NCBI RefSeq assembly: GCF_901933205.1
Contig: NC_044574.1
Coordinates: 22,243,733-22,307,732 of the forward strand
DNA length: 64,000 bases
From: Camarhynchus parvulus
Taxonomy: Eukaryota; Chordata; Aves; Passeriformes; Thraupidae
Reading direction: 5' to 3'
Positions within the stretch are counted from its first letter, which is position 1, and every line of letters begins with the position of its first letter. This document shows, one piece after another, positions 22,711-36,610 of the stretch. Made by a program: the position numbers and the translations under genes. The notes under the pieces are model-generated. The model was not told the origin of the DNA and ran no database searches. It worked only from the letters and a program-made list of their open reading frames with translations.

Positions 22711-25700
22711 GAGAATCACTGGCAACTCACAGTCCAATTTATCTTCTTTCTTGTTAAGTGTATGAATATTTCCATGATACTTCTGGATGAACAAATGACA
22801 GGGATATCAGTCAGGAGAAGACTATTTGTTACTTTACAACCTCTTTAATAAGCAAAGTATAATAGCCACGTCCTTGCTTGATAAAAGTGAACATTTCTTA
22901 TATGGAAAAGTCAGATATTGAAAATATAGGTATAAATAATTACAAGACTGATCTGCATAGATTTCTGAGGGCTTTAACTGTTTGCCCATGCCATACACAG
23001 TCAACACAATATTTCTACATATCTTAAAGGTTAGAAATTATTCATTATATCAAAGTCATATGAATCATTCTATAATATATGTATTGCTGTATGTCCAGTT
23101 TTAATGACTACCAAAATCTTCAGATTATAGCCTAATGTACAGAGGTAACTTCTTCTTACTTTCAGATTTGTTAATTAATTCTGCTTTTATATTAATTAAT
23201 TCTGCTTTTATATTCTCCATGAATATTTTTCATCCTTGTGAATATCATTCAAGATTTCAGTGTAAGCTCATGTGAATATGTAATCTCTTTCCTGAATTTA
23301 TGAGATTTGTTGCCTCACTTTAAACTCATTTTAATGGAGTTTTTTAGGTTACCATCAAATATGGAAAAAGAACTATTTCTTCATAAAAATTCTAAACTAT
23401 ATGGCTTTGACATTTTGTTTCTTATACTGAGTTCTTGAATTGAAGGTACAGATAGTTAACCACAGGTATTTGTGCCATTCCTTATTCATGTTTTCAATCT
23501 CCAAAAACTCCAAAATGCTTAGTAGGACTAACCTGATTTTTAAGTCAGAGCATGAGTAAAGTTGGTATTCTTTAATGATGTTTCTACTAAAATAATATTT
23601 AATTTACCATCTTCTGTTATTTACTTCTATATTGCAAACCTCATCAAACACACCAAACATTTACCTAAACACTAAACTGATTTCTGTTAAAGGCAAAAAG
23701 TAGCTGGCAAGAGTCAGTGAAAAACACTTCTGAGAGCCAGATGACTTCTTGGTACTTACTTATATTGTGATTACACAGGCTGTCACATCTGTGTGACTTC
23801 CCTACTACTTCAGAAATGTGCAAAAGATGCCTCTTTCTTCAAGCCCACGTGTGCACAATTAATTACTGTTATTCTTCTGATACCTCCTCAATGCACCAAT
23901 TATTTTCCTTTTTCACCTCTCCTTGAATCATGTAATACAAAATGTAAATATTAATCTGAATAAAAATCAATTCTCAATCATTTATTGATCTAAACTTTAT
24001 TCATTTTTAGGCCATTTAGAAAACCTGTATGTCTGGCTGGCAAATCTTAATTGTGATACACAGTCCATGTATTTTATTTATAGAGGTCATACATTTGCGA
24101 CATTTACAAATTGCTACCGTAAATGATAAAATTGCATGGTAAAAGAAAAGATCAACAGGAATAGTATTAATTAGTTATATTCATCTGGTCACTAATGTCT
24201 CAAATTATGTTATTATCAGTTTTTAGATGTAAGACAAATCTACAAGTAATGTAATCCCTTCTCTGAGAATGAAACATAACAAACATCCTTCTTTTTTTTC
24301 TTTTTTTTTTTTTTTATAAAGAGGATCTTTTAACTGTAAGCTGACTTCTTGCTAGAGGAAAGAATTATCACACTTTTTCCAATGCTGAACACTTTTTGCC
24401 ATCAGGCATTTGTCCTAAGTGCCTTCTCTTAAGGACTAAATATTCAGTTGCTAGCTCATCAGATATCTTCGGTATGTATATACATTAGGATCATGGTTCA
24501 ATGTATGATGGTACAACAAACAACAATGGAAATATTGCTAAATATTTGACTTCGTTTCTCCACCAAAATTAAAACTGTTTGATACAATTTCCAACATTCT
24601 GCCACAAGATGGCAACTTTGTCTAACAAAAAATACATGCATGTAATATCATTTATTATGGCAGTCACAGGCTGATATGGCTCAAGTATTGATGTGGAAAG
24701 TCCAATTTCTTAACTACTATCAACACTGATCTTGGCTTTTCAGGCAATTGTCTCCTAAATGAAAGGGCTCCCTTAGTGAGATTAAAACTCTCTGAAGTGC
24801 AGGAAAACATGGAAAAGAATGAGAACTATATGGCATAAATCTACTTCTGTGCTATGTGTTTATATTGAGTATAAAAAAATATGTAGGACAAAAAGCAATA
24901 TCTGAGCTTTATGGCTTAGAATGTGTATGTTTTTTAACTCTAAAGAGAAGGTTAAATTCCTTATTTCTGCTAAACAGTGAAGGCAACTGAAAGGAAAATG
25001 AGCCAAGATAGGAAGCCAGTTGCTCAGAAAGAAATCACCTAGACAACTATAATTTGGCTAACTGAAGACAGTAGTTCATTATTTAAATACTGAACAGTTA
25101 GTCAAATAAAAAAGGAAGAAAACCAAATATTCCTTTTGTGACATTGTTACAGGACGGATTGCCAACTGCATCTGAGATGATGAAGTACAAAGCCATAAAG
25201 CAGACTTTGCATATTCAACATTTAAAACACAAATTCTCTACTTAGTGAAACAGGGCAGGATCAGTAAACTAATTAATACAACAGATGTTTAATTAAAAAA
25301 CTGAAGATGGTATTTAATCAGTATCCCATCCAAGCCCCTTTCAAAAATTAGTTGTTTCTTTCTTTAGATAGCCTTCAGGAAGTAGTGTTTACACAGAACT
25401 ATCTATAGTGAAGTCATCTTCAAGCATGACAGTCTCGAATTAAAAGCTTGTCCCAAGTGAACTGGGAGGGAGCCCACAAGCAGAGCAGTTTGGTGGGAGA
25501 GCTGGAGGAAAGGCTCCTTCCAGCTTTTCTCAACAGCTCATTTCAGTGAGCAGGTCTTAAATGCAGTGAGATAAGCCCCTGAAAAGGCAGGGGGACTCAG
25601 GAAAGTGGCATAAAACAGTTCAGTTGAAATCACTCCCTCCTTTCCATAATATCTCTGCACTTTACCTGAAGATACAACAAGTCCTTGAGCATTTCCAATA

Positions 25701-28700
25701 CAATTAGAAAAACTGTCAACCAAAGAAATGCAATATTCACAATTCCTCAAAAAATATTCAACTTTCTCATATACTATTAGAGATGAGCAAAAGACTTATT
25801 ATGGATTATTAATCTACTATAATATTATAATAAATCATAGTAAAGTTCACAAGAATAGAAAAGCAGAGTTCATGTTGCACCCTTTCCCCCTGAACAATGA
25901 AAATGTCATAAACATAAGATAAATGATTTTACAATAATGCAAGTGTAAGACTTTGTTCTTATCTCTAGTTTATGTGAAAGACAAGATTTTATCATTACTA
26001 TTGTAAACCTATTCGTAGTCTTTAAATAAAATTTACATGCTTTTGAACTCTTCATTACATATATAAATTCTTAATTTCACAGTGGGTATAACCCCTTGAC
26101 AGAAGATTTTTCAAAGCATTGTATGAAGTCTTACATGTCTATGTCTCGCTCACCTTTTTTCACCCTTTGAACACCTACCACACCACTGTTCCCATTAAGA
26201 CCTTTTGTGCTCTAGCTTCCCAACTGGAAAAAAACGGTGCCTATTCAACCTGTTATTATACTTAAAAATCCATACATAATCTTTTTCATCATTGTACTCT
26301 ATTTAGAAGTCCAATTTGGATAGTACGACTTACAGAAATGTCCTCAGACATTCTTGTCAGATTACAGCCAGAGTAGACTAATTATCAGAAATTGAAAGAG
26401 TTTAATAGGACTGGAAAGATTCCAGCCAGTATTAGTATTCATACTACTACTTGGCACTTTCAAACTGCAAGTGCCAATTCAGCCAGCAGATATCGCAGAA
26501 GAGCTTCTACAAAGATAATATTTTCTGTATTTTCAGACCTAAAGTTAGTATGTAAAAAGTCATTTCACTAGGACAATGAAAGAGAAACTCCTGAAAGACT
26601 GTGTATTATTTCCTTATCTCTTAATGAGTTACCCCATTTTAGAGTATTTTGAGGTTAAGGGATGCAAATAATTTAGGACGTAGATATTATGCAATCAGAA
26701 ATAGGAATTTTTTTCATTTTATTAGATCAATATTTTGTTAAAATCAATGTCCATGCTTGAAAAATTAAGGAAATTAATAAAAAAGGGTTGAAGGAATAAA
26801 AAAAGTTTGAAGTGATAGAGAATCAAATGTGTAAAAATATTTTGAAGTTTTCTACCTCTAAAAGAACAATGAACTTATTTTAAAGTGAGGAAACTTGCAA
26901 CAAAATCAGAAGACCTTATTGCTCTACATAATTCCAAAGATTTTAAGAAACTACCACGCTTATTTGAGGTAAGTGAATAATTACTAATGAAGAGAGCCAA
27001 TTCATGTTCTCTGAATTTCTCCTATGAAGTTTTGATTAAATGTCATTTCTCATAAAAACCAAGACGCTACAAAAAATCTAGAAGTTTCTTGGGAATATTT
27101 GCAAAGAAATAAATTAGATGATACAATTATATGATACAGTTATGATCCAATAACTGATTTGATGATGTTTATAAAACTAAATTCAAATGGAAAATACTTA
27201 AGGTCATCTCTGTTTAAACACAGAGAAAGTCCTAAAAGTCTATATTTTTTGTCAGGCTGGAGGTAAAGCATCCTGCTATTTTTTTTAACCTATATAAACA
27301 ATTTTCAAAATGTTCCAGAAACAAATGTTACCAAGAGGGGTGCATACGGCTGAATAGTTTAGAACTAAAGAGGGATGACATGGTAAAACTACATTGACTC
27401 AACATGTAAAGCCAGCAAAGCTAATGTGGGTTTACTCAACCATTTCTACCCCATTTATTTTGCCCTCGAGCCTTGGATGGGAGTCTTTTTAATTCACTGG
27501 TTACGTACAATATAAGTGCTGTGAGTTTTAATCAAATACTTCACATTTTTCTCATAATTGCTGTTCAAATATAAATAAAATCCCAGTAATAATAAGTACT
27601 CAGAAAATATTTCTAAGAGGGACAGCAAATTGTCATTGCCTGTCTAGAAGAGGTTGAGGAGACGTCCTCCATGTTGCATGGTTCTGCTCATGTATTTTCA
27701 AACAGAGTGTATTTAAAGTACCAAATCTTTGCTGAGCCCTTCTGCAGAGATGGAATAAGTAAAAGAGCAGGGAAAGGGAGGAAGGTTCTTCAAAGGAAAC
27801 TAAAAAAGTTTTGTTTAGCCAGGAAAAAAAAAGGAATCTTAGTAAAGTTATTTTCAATTCAATAAATACTGTACTGGTTGCAGAGCATAAACAGAAAAAG
27901 AATTAGAAGTACTTCCCTAGCTATCACAATCTTCCAGCAGGATTAAAAGGACTGAACACTACAAGCATTTTAAAATGCAGTTTTTAAAGTTCATGTAAGG
28001 TTTTAGAATAGCAATTTTCAACAGTGGAGAACTGAAGTCACAAGGAGAGGCATTCTTTGTACATTTTTGTGTTCCTATATTATACAAAGTAATATAAACT
28101 CGACAGGAATTATCAACATATCCTGCATACTGGTTTCTCAATCCACCTCCCCTTGCAAGCAGGTTCCTGCCACTCCTTATCACAATACAAACTGTGTACA
28201 CGGACAGACACATATGCACACTCCTAAACCTGGCAGGCAGTAGCCTCAGTTCGTGTCTAAAACAGGTATAAAATCAACCTGATTTGTGGTTTCCTGGCTG
28301 ACAATAAAGTGCTGTCAAATCTTTGTCTCTTTTGTTCCTCAGTGACTGGTAACCATGGATACACGAGGCAATAAAGTTCACTGGTCCTCAATGCTGTGAT
28401 TCGGGGTGTGTTTATTGTAGATGATTTTGTTATGGAACCCCCAGAAGATAAAACTACTAATTCAGGGTGAAATGGAAATTAGCTACTAGTTAAAATTTTG
28501 CTTGTGTTTTAATATATAAAAAAGAAGCATGCTTTGTTGAACAGCATAATTACTTTCCCTGAATAATTTATAACAGCCAGTCTGCCCCATTGAAATGTTC
28601 ATATTAATTTTAATGAGCTTGTCAAAGCTCTTCTAGCCATTTTATATTGAATAGTTTTAGCTGGTGTAATATTTTAACCCATTGCTCCTTTTAACAAACA

Positions 28701-31700
28701 TAAAAATCTGTTTTATATAAAATATCTTTTTTATTTTCAATTTATAAATTAACATCTATAGTTCATTCAAATAATAGCAACATTATGATTCTCTACAATA
28801 GAGATTATATTTCCATATCAATTTAAAGTTTACTTCTGCAAGAAAAAAATAAAAACTTGGAAAAAAGATAGATTTTTAGTTAATTGGAGTAGAGGACATA
28901 AGTGTTTCAATTACAAGTCTTTGGATGCAATGTTTGCATTTACATTAGTGGTTTTTTCCAAAGTTTAAATTTATAGCACCTATAAATTTTCACTTTATTC
29001 TGAGCAGACTGCTGTATATCAGATGTGCATGATTTTGCTGTTTCCCACTGTGTAGCTGTTTATACTTTCATCCAATAATTTCTACTTTAGTTGGTTTTCA
29101 TCACTAAAATTAATTTGAACTATTGTTCCACAAATGGTATAGAAACTGATAGTATAGATATCATTCCAATTTCACCTTTTTCCTGAATGCCTTCTTCACA
29201 GCATTCTTGATGGACCTCTTGGAACATCAGCATTTACCTGATGAATGGTTTTTTATCTCTACTTAGCCAGGTCAGGACTAAGGGTAAACTCTGGACTAAA
29301 AGATACAAAAAATCTGTGTAAGAGCTAAGGTTAGCAGGTTTGTGTAGAAACGAAAGGAGCATGAAAAAAAAATGTTATTACTGCTACATCCAAAGGGACA
29401 GGAACATGATGCCTTGTGAAGCTAGAGAAGGAATTGTTTTGTCTACTTATTCTGTGAAGAGAGCTTACTATCCCCTAATATGAAGCCTAGACTCACACAC
29501 TAAAGCAGAATAGAATCTGGAAAATATAAAAGCTAAAACCTGAAGCATCAACGTGCATCCTTTAACTGAGTGAGTTTGGATTAGGTGACACAGTTTTTTT
29601 CCATGAAGATTGATCTATTTCTGTCAACTCTTTCTGAACTACAGAAACAGTTTAACAACTAATTTGTATATTCATCATTCTTGTCAGGAATGCAAACAAT
29701 CTTTTTCAAAAGCCCATAAAACTCATTAGACATATCTATCTGGCTTGGGTGAGGTAAATTTCCATGAAAAACACCCTGGTAATAAAAGGACAAGGAGATA
29801 ATTTTCTATTTTATGAATAAGAAATTATTTCAAAATCTTCTATCTGTAGTAGTCTCAGAAATGCAGTCTTAAAATCTGAAAACAAATTTTGCAGACAGTG
29901 GCCTCTATCTTGTTCTTCTACTGCTATAGCTTTTCAGATTTTTTTTTAACTCAGCTGAAAAATATTAAAAATTTATATTTGTGATGTTAGTCCCTGATGA
30001 TGATAAATTAGTTTGTCTGGGATATGAGGACATATCCTAGTATGTTCCAATTGCTGTTCAGTAAACAGACATTCTGCTACATAAAAATAAATTAATGAGC
30101 AAGAATTCCATTCAAAATTAGGTTATATACAATATTAGTCTAAAAATTTTAAATATTAAAAAAGCCAGAAGATTAATTTAAGTATAAGGGTATAGTACAT
30201 TTTGAGATAAATTCATATTGGAAAGTGTTTGCATGATTGACTAATGCTGCTTCAGTTTTAAAAGATTTGGTACAGGCTTAAATATTAGAAATGGAAAAAA
30301 TTCAGATCTTTCTTATGGTAGTGTTCCAGTGTTATGCTCAGCAGTAGAATATGTTCAATAAGGGGAGATTCTTTAGAAGAAGTTCTACCACCTGTAGTCA
30401 GAGAAGATAATCTAGAAATATGTGTAGTGGAGGGAGGACAGAAGGTAATTAAAGTACCATACACATGCAATCCCCAGTAGCCGCAAAGATGGTTGTTGTT
30501 AGAGTACAAACCAAAAGTATTTGAGTTTTAATTTTTAAAAATTTTAAGTAATGTTGGGAATGATGCATAAATTGTTCCCACTCATGCTAAAATTCAGCCA
30601 CTGTGTGCTATGATATGGGACAGAATCTCTTAGTGACACCAAACAAAATGCTGATTCCCTGGCAGATAATTTATTTCAGTCCTCTAGATGCTTGAATATG
30701 GGAGAACTGAGATTACATGTAACAGAAAAATATGCTTTCATGAGATGCTTCAAATATGTGTTTTTTAACGTATTTGGTTAATTGGTTTGAAAATATTTTT
30801 TTTAAAAAAGTATAGCATGCCACGGAATGGAAAGTATTTATTTATTTATTTTTCTTCTTTTCCACGATACTACTGCAATGCAACAAGGAATTTTAAAATG
30901 TTTTGTCTCCACAGTCCTCTAAGTCCACCCATGAGCTACAAGAGAGTTTCTTATTATAAAATTAAATATAAGAGAAAAAAAATTAGATGCACATTAAGTT
31001 GCCATGAAAATCTGTAAGATATGGAAGGAGGTGAATTTATCTTCCCTGAGAATTTGAAACTTTAAAATACTAAAAAAACCCAAAACAAACACTTAAAGCA
31101 TGAACTTCGCATTTTTTCTCTAAAATTTTTTTTTAGTATGTAATCTCTAAGACATAAAGATTCAAGGAAAATCTTTCAAACAAGCTTGTAAAGTAGAAGA
31201 CTTATTCTGGTAATTTTTACTCTTTTAATTTTTTTTGTAGTATGCTGAACTGCAATTCTGACTTATTTTTTGTGGTCCTGATTAATGCTGTTAAAGCTTT
31301 AAAATCTGTTGCAGTCCTTCTGTTACTATACTCAAAATTATAGTGGGATTGCAGCCAACTTTATTTTTTGCAATTTTTACATTTGAAATCTAACCAGCAG
31401 TTTTTATGAATCTCAAATTCTACAAAACCTCTTTATTTCTCACTAAACAGTCAGAATTACAGCAAGTCTAAACCTGTAAAAGAAGAGAGCAGTTTCATGA
31501 TTTTCCTTGAAACTAGAACAAAACAAACCCCTCTGTTATCTGAGAAGATAGAGATTTAGAGAATCTGGAATTCCATTTTGCAATGCACTGAAGACACCCT
31601 GTACTTGGAGAAGAAGTGCTCATTTCTGATGGTTCTTTTTTGCCTCATGTTCACAGGAGTGACAACGCTCTGGAGTGTGATATCAGTCTGTACAATAACT

Positions 31701-32334
31701 AGAAACCTGGGCAAACTCCATGTGCCTGGAATAGCCAGGTGAATCATATTTATTTGCAATCCCATAATGTTTCGTAGAAACTAGAAAAAATCAGTGTCTG
31801 AAGAACTAAACCAGTAAATCATTTTTATTTTTTTTAATGTACTCACAGCACTAGATATAGTAAGAACTGTAATTGACACAATAAGACTGGCATAGACAAC
31901 AGTGAAGCTTCACAAGTCAAAGATGTCCACATAAATATGAACATCCTCCAGAGTTATATTAGGGTGAAATGAAATAGCCTAGTACATGGCCAGGCCAGGC
32001 TTCAAAGCTGTACCACTAACAGGTCTGCTTTAGGAAAATATGTAATCACAGCACCCCATAGCAATTCTTTCTGGGAGCACCAAATTATGGCCCCTGGCAA
32101 ATCAGACATAGGATCAGTGGTCCTATGCTGCATGTCCGATATTTCTGAGTGGGAAAAGAGGAAACTTAATGAACCTAAAGGTTAAAACACTCAAAAAAAC
32201 AAAGCTCGGCTAAATTTATTTTCTGTTACACAGCCAGGAAAATACCATTCAATTAAACATTTCCCTCGGTAGTAGAGTAGGTTACTACTCATGGAATATA
32301 CAAATGTTGAATATTAGAATGAGAATTTCCAGCA
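22711..32334. other. gene desert interval, 3' of the DTHD1 relic
   Basis: About 9.6 kb of AT-rich sequence with no recognisable exon, RNA gene or well-defined transposable element. Small tandem and T-rich runs are present (for example T-rich tracts around 24292-24316). Frames such as those at 25538-25922 and 27633-27865 occur on both strands over the same bases and show no family motif. Confidence 0.5.
23171..23212. repeat. 21-bp tandem duplication
   Basis: The unit starting TTAATTAATTCTGC occurs twice without mismatch (23171-23191 and 23192-23212). Confidence 0.9.
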
Positions 32335-33275
32335 GATTGAGGGAAGTGATCCTGCCCCTCTACTCACCCCCAGTTAGGCATATCTGGAATGCTGTGTCCA
32401 GTTCTGGGCTCCTTAGAATGAGAGATGCATGGAGTTCCTAAAGCAGTTCCAGCAGAGGTCAGCGAAGATTAAGGGACAGAAGCATCTCTTATGGGGAAAG
32501 GGTGAGAGAGATGGGCTTGTTCAGCCTGGAGAAGAGATAACTGTGACAGTGTGACGGTGGTCACAAGGGTTTTTGGGTGAAGGAAGAGACGAGATGGTTG
32601 ACTCCATGATCAGAAGGCTTGATTTATTATTTTATGATATATACATCTATTTAAACTATACTAAAAAGAAAAGGAAAGGAGAGTTTCCAGAACCTGCTAC
32701 CTAACCTAAGAATAGAAAAGTAAAGAATGATAACACACAAGCTGGCCTTGACAGACTGCGAGAGCCAGCTCTGCTGTGACTGGTCACTGAACCAAAACAT
32801 CCACACCAGACCAATCACGGGTCACGCTGTTGCATTCCACAGCAGCAGATAATTATTGTTTACCTTTTGTTTCTGGCGCCTCAGCTTCCCAGAAGGAAAA
32901 AATCCTAAAGAAAGGATTTTAGTGAAAAGGATTACTGTGACATGACAGGACCTCATCAATGTCTGTCGGTGTCTGAAGAGGGGTCAAGAGGATGATCCAG
33001 GCTCTGCTCAGTGGTGCCAAGCAATAGGACAAGAGGCAACTGGCAGAAACTGATGCACAGGAAGTTCCACCTCAGTATGCAGAAGACTTTACTGTTCAGG
33101 TGACTGAGCACTGGAAAAGACTGTCCAGAGAAGTTGTGGAGTGTCCCTCACTGGAGATATTTAAAACTGTCTGGACACAATCCTGTGCCTTGTGCTCTAG
33201 GATGACCCTGATTGAGAAGTGGGGCTTATGACAAGATGACTCACAGTTCCAACTGTATCCATCTGTGATTCTGAG
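32335..33275 (+). mobile_element. CR1 LINE 3' part, split by an LTR
   Basis: The left part (to 32549) has the CR1 blocks 'cctgcccctctactcacc' and 'ttcagcctggagaagaga'. The right part (from 32943) resumes at GACCTCATCA and continues through the 'caagaggcaactggcag' and 'gaagttccacctcagtatg' blocks. It ends near 33275 with CATCTGTGATTCTGAGATC. The 393-bp LTR lies exactly between the two halves, so this CR1 is older than the LTR. Confidence 0.9.
32550..32942 (-). mobile_element. solo LTR (class II-like) nested in CR1
   Basis: A 393-bp element TGTGACGG…CTGTGACA with imperfect inverted ends. A perfect 6-bp duplication TGACAG flanks it at 32544-32549 and 32943-32948. On the minus strand an AATAAA (complement of 32623-32628) is followed about 20 bases on by the U5-like end, so sense is probably minus. 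It is the same family as the element at 57033-57413. No internal retroviral sequence is left, as expected after recombination between the two LTRs. Confidence 0.9.
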
Positions 33276-36200
33276 ATCTACTATGCCATCAGAAGTAGCC
33301 ACAGCATCTGCACTGAGCAATTTTTTTCTTTCCTGAACATTTTATCTTCATTGTACTTCACAGAACCAGTGCAGAAATGACAGTATGGTTTTGCACACTG
33401 TATTTGTATAGTACTGGATATACTTTAAAAAAACAGAGTAAACAATGACAGTAAAACCTTTGCTTTGTCTTCTTCTAGCTTGAATGCTTGTTGCAAAATG
33501 CTAAGTACACTACATAAAAAAATAACTTTTTTACAGTTATTTTTTTACAGAATTAAAGAAAGTGGAGCAAGGAGCTTCCACTATAGAGTGTTAATGTAAA
33601 TCTGGACAGTGAGTTAAGGTTTAGGAAGGCTCAGATAAAGAGAAGGAGAGTCACTAGGAATAAACAGACAAAGAGAAGGAGAGTCACTAGGAATAAACAG
33701 ACACCCTAAGGGCTAATAATCAACTTGGAGAAATCCTTAAGGCAAAAAGGAAACTAAAGGAACATAAATACAAATTAAGATGACAAAAACAGTGGAATGT
33801 GACAGGGAACAAGAGGAGAAAACTATCAAGTATCAAATTCTTTAAGGACCATTATATATGATAAAGAATACATTCTAAAAATAGTACATGACACCAAGAC
33901 AGAAAAGGTTATAAGCATGACATCAGAATAAAATAATTTACCCTAGAAAAGGTGTGACATAATTCAATGAACAAGTTTTACATTTGTGGGGGAAAAAGTG
34001 CAAAATTCTCACTTTGCAGAATGGGGGGAATAGGCATAAAACTTTGAATATGTATATTTTTATATATATTGCTATTTTAATGTTTCAGCATTGAAAGGAA
34101 GGCTTTTAAATTTCTAATCTTATCTAGAGTGAGCAAGTCTGTTGAATTTTTATTCTGAACTCGAAAAAGTCTTCTCTTGAAAGAAATGAACAAAGCAGTT
34201 AGAGTAATAAGTTTCCTTGTTCATGCAGAAAAGAACCTGCTTTATGGAAAATCTCATGAGCAAGTCTAATTCTGCCTCTTTCTGATGGCAACAATGACTT
34301 CACCCTTATTCTGCATATCTTCAAATTCTCTTGTTCAAACCAGTCTCAAAAGCTGTCTAAAAGTTCCATTCAAACATATATGCTTATATGGCAGATAGTT
34401 CTAAGCAGGTCATCATATGACATTTCTGTAGATTAGAAATGCTGTGTTTCTGAAGCAAGTTCCTTCTTCCTGGAATTTAATTTTTGTTAACACAACATCT
34501 TTCCTGAAAACTGCAGTGAGAAACACTTCTCTAAATGGCAGACCCATCTATGTACAATATCTCTTCCTACATTTTTGCTCTTAATTTCCCATCACTGCTA
34601 TTTAAACTAAAGCTTGTGTCTGAAGAATTGATTACCCATAATCTGTAGTATAAATTAAAATATCCTTTGAACGCTTCTAATCTCCCAACGTGATCCCAGT
34701 TACCATGGGTACTAAGACTGGCATTGGAAAATATTCATTGAGCAACTCAACCCTGTTACTTCTTGAGAGTGATACACTAGAATGCATACATCTACATGTA
34801 TGAAAATTTAATATTATCATTGACAAACAGATGTTTTTTCCATGGCACAATGCAGTCACTTGCACATTTCAACTCATTTTTTATTTCAGTTGAATTTAAT
34901 AAGATTCATGGACCACTATGACTCCTCAGCAGTAGCATTGCATTGTGTAGGGTGTCCAAACACTTGGTGTGGGAATGGATCCTCCCTGTGTACCACATTC
35001 TACCATCCCACTCAAAGGATGTTCAAGGTACATAGGAAGGATCACTAAAGATGGTTTAAGGTTATTCAGTGATACACAGTTCAGCTTGAACGGAAGTGTT
35101 GGATTTTAACAGCCACTGCAAAAGTTCAATAAATACGTTCTTTCTTCCTACCAGTCAAATTCCCTTTAGAAGTTTTGCAGACAAAAAGTAAGAAAAAAAA
35201 CCTCTTAATCTCTAAATAGCTCTTGTTTTTATACAAAACATTTTAGCAGGCATAGATCTTATTTTTCCCTTTTGGTAGCCTCCCAGATTGATGTGCTATT
35301 CTGGATTCAGAATTTAGAAAGATTAACACCCTTCTCCACCATCTTCTAAAAACAACTAATGGAAAAATAAAAACTTTCAAAATAATATTTGAGAGAATAT
35401 AGAATCACTGAGTTATCAGACAAGGCCTTTTATCTAGGATCATGTGTCTATTTGATATCAATCACTGTGCTTCAAGAATAGCTAAGGGTCTAACCCACAG
35501 CTCCTTTTCTTTGTAATATGTTCTACATTTTACTTCCTACATATAATTGGAGGTCTTTGGCATCCACAACATTCTTGTCTTTACATGCCAGAAACTTAGC
35601 CACCAACCTAATTTCCTACCACACTAAACCACTAAAAATCACATAAGAATAACTATTAAAACATATGAATACATGTTATCCTCAGTTCAAAATCATTAAG
35701 CATCATCATCTTACAGCACTTACATACTTTTCACCTTTACTCAAGCTCCTGTTCACATGTATCTCAAATTTCACTGACATAGACAATGCTAAAGAAAGTT
35801 CTTACTCAATGAATTTAAGGTGATACAAAATATTACATTTATTTTTTTCCAGCCAAAAATCCAGAAAAATCAATCCCTGAATAGCAGTACCAAAAAACCC
35901 AAACACAATCAACCCAAACTTACTTATTTTCTTAATTTGAGAAAATAATTATCATTAAAACAATTATCATTAAAACATGGCTTGGCCATGATCATCACAG
36001 GACAGAAGTATATTCCTTTAATCACATACTTAAAACCCATCTCAGAAAAAAATGGTCTGTTTTCAAGATACTCTTCCGAAGGAAAGAAACCACTTAGAAA
36101 AGGATATTAAATAGTCACTGATTGTAAAAAAATCCCAAAATCAAACAGTTTAAGCAAAGTTATTGTTCAGAAAAAAGAAGTGTTCAAAAATAGCAGCAAA

Positions 36201-36316
36201 GTTATATATTCAAGTAAATTCAGATCTTTAAAAAAAAAATTAGGGGACATCAACCTATAGCATCAATATTATGTGCCTCAGCCTCAGTTTTAAATCTATT
36301 TAAGCCTTTAAGGTCT
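33276..36316. other. non-coding interval
   Basis: No gene was recognised. It contains the 33-bp tandem duplication listed separately; the frames at 34677-35048 show no known motif. Confidence 0.45.
33637..33702. repeat. 33-bp perfect tandem duplication
   Basis: A unit beginning AAAGAGAAGGAGAGTCACTA is present twice with no difference (33637-33669 and 33670-33702), so the duplication is recent or held by slippage. Confidence 0.95.
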
Positions 36317-36610
36317 TGTGCTGGTTTTGGCTGAGGCAGAGCTCATTTTCTTCACAGTCACCATCATACACAACAGAGTGCTGCTTTCCTGGGGATAGTT
36401 GAACATCAGCTTACCCATGGGAAGCAGTGAATGAACTCCTTGGTTTGCTTTGCTGTGTGCAGAACCTTTGCTTTCCTTATTAAACTGTATTTCACTCAGC
36501 CCACAAGTTTTCTCACTTTTACCCTTATGATTCTCTCCCCCATCTCACCAGGGGGGAGTGAACAAGCAAGTGCGTGCGGCTTAGCTGCCAGCTGGGCTTA
36601 AACCACGACA
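36317..36610 (+). mobile_element. ERVL-type solo LTR, internally deleted
   Basis: The left end TGTGCTGGTTTTGGCTG and the right end GGGCTTAAACCACGACA are those of a common avian ERVL LTR. Between them are the family blocks 'acccatgggaagcagtgaat', ATTAAACTG (polyadenylation region) and 'attctctcccccatctcac'. At 294 bp it is well under the several-hundred-bp length expected, so a central piece is missing. No target duplication was seen (AGGTCT left, CATGT right). Confidence 0.85.
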
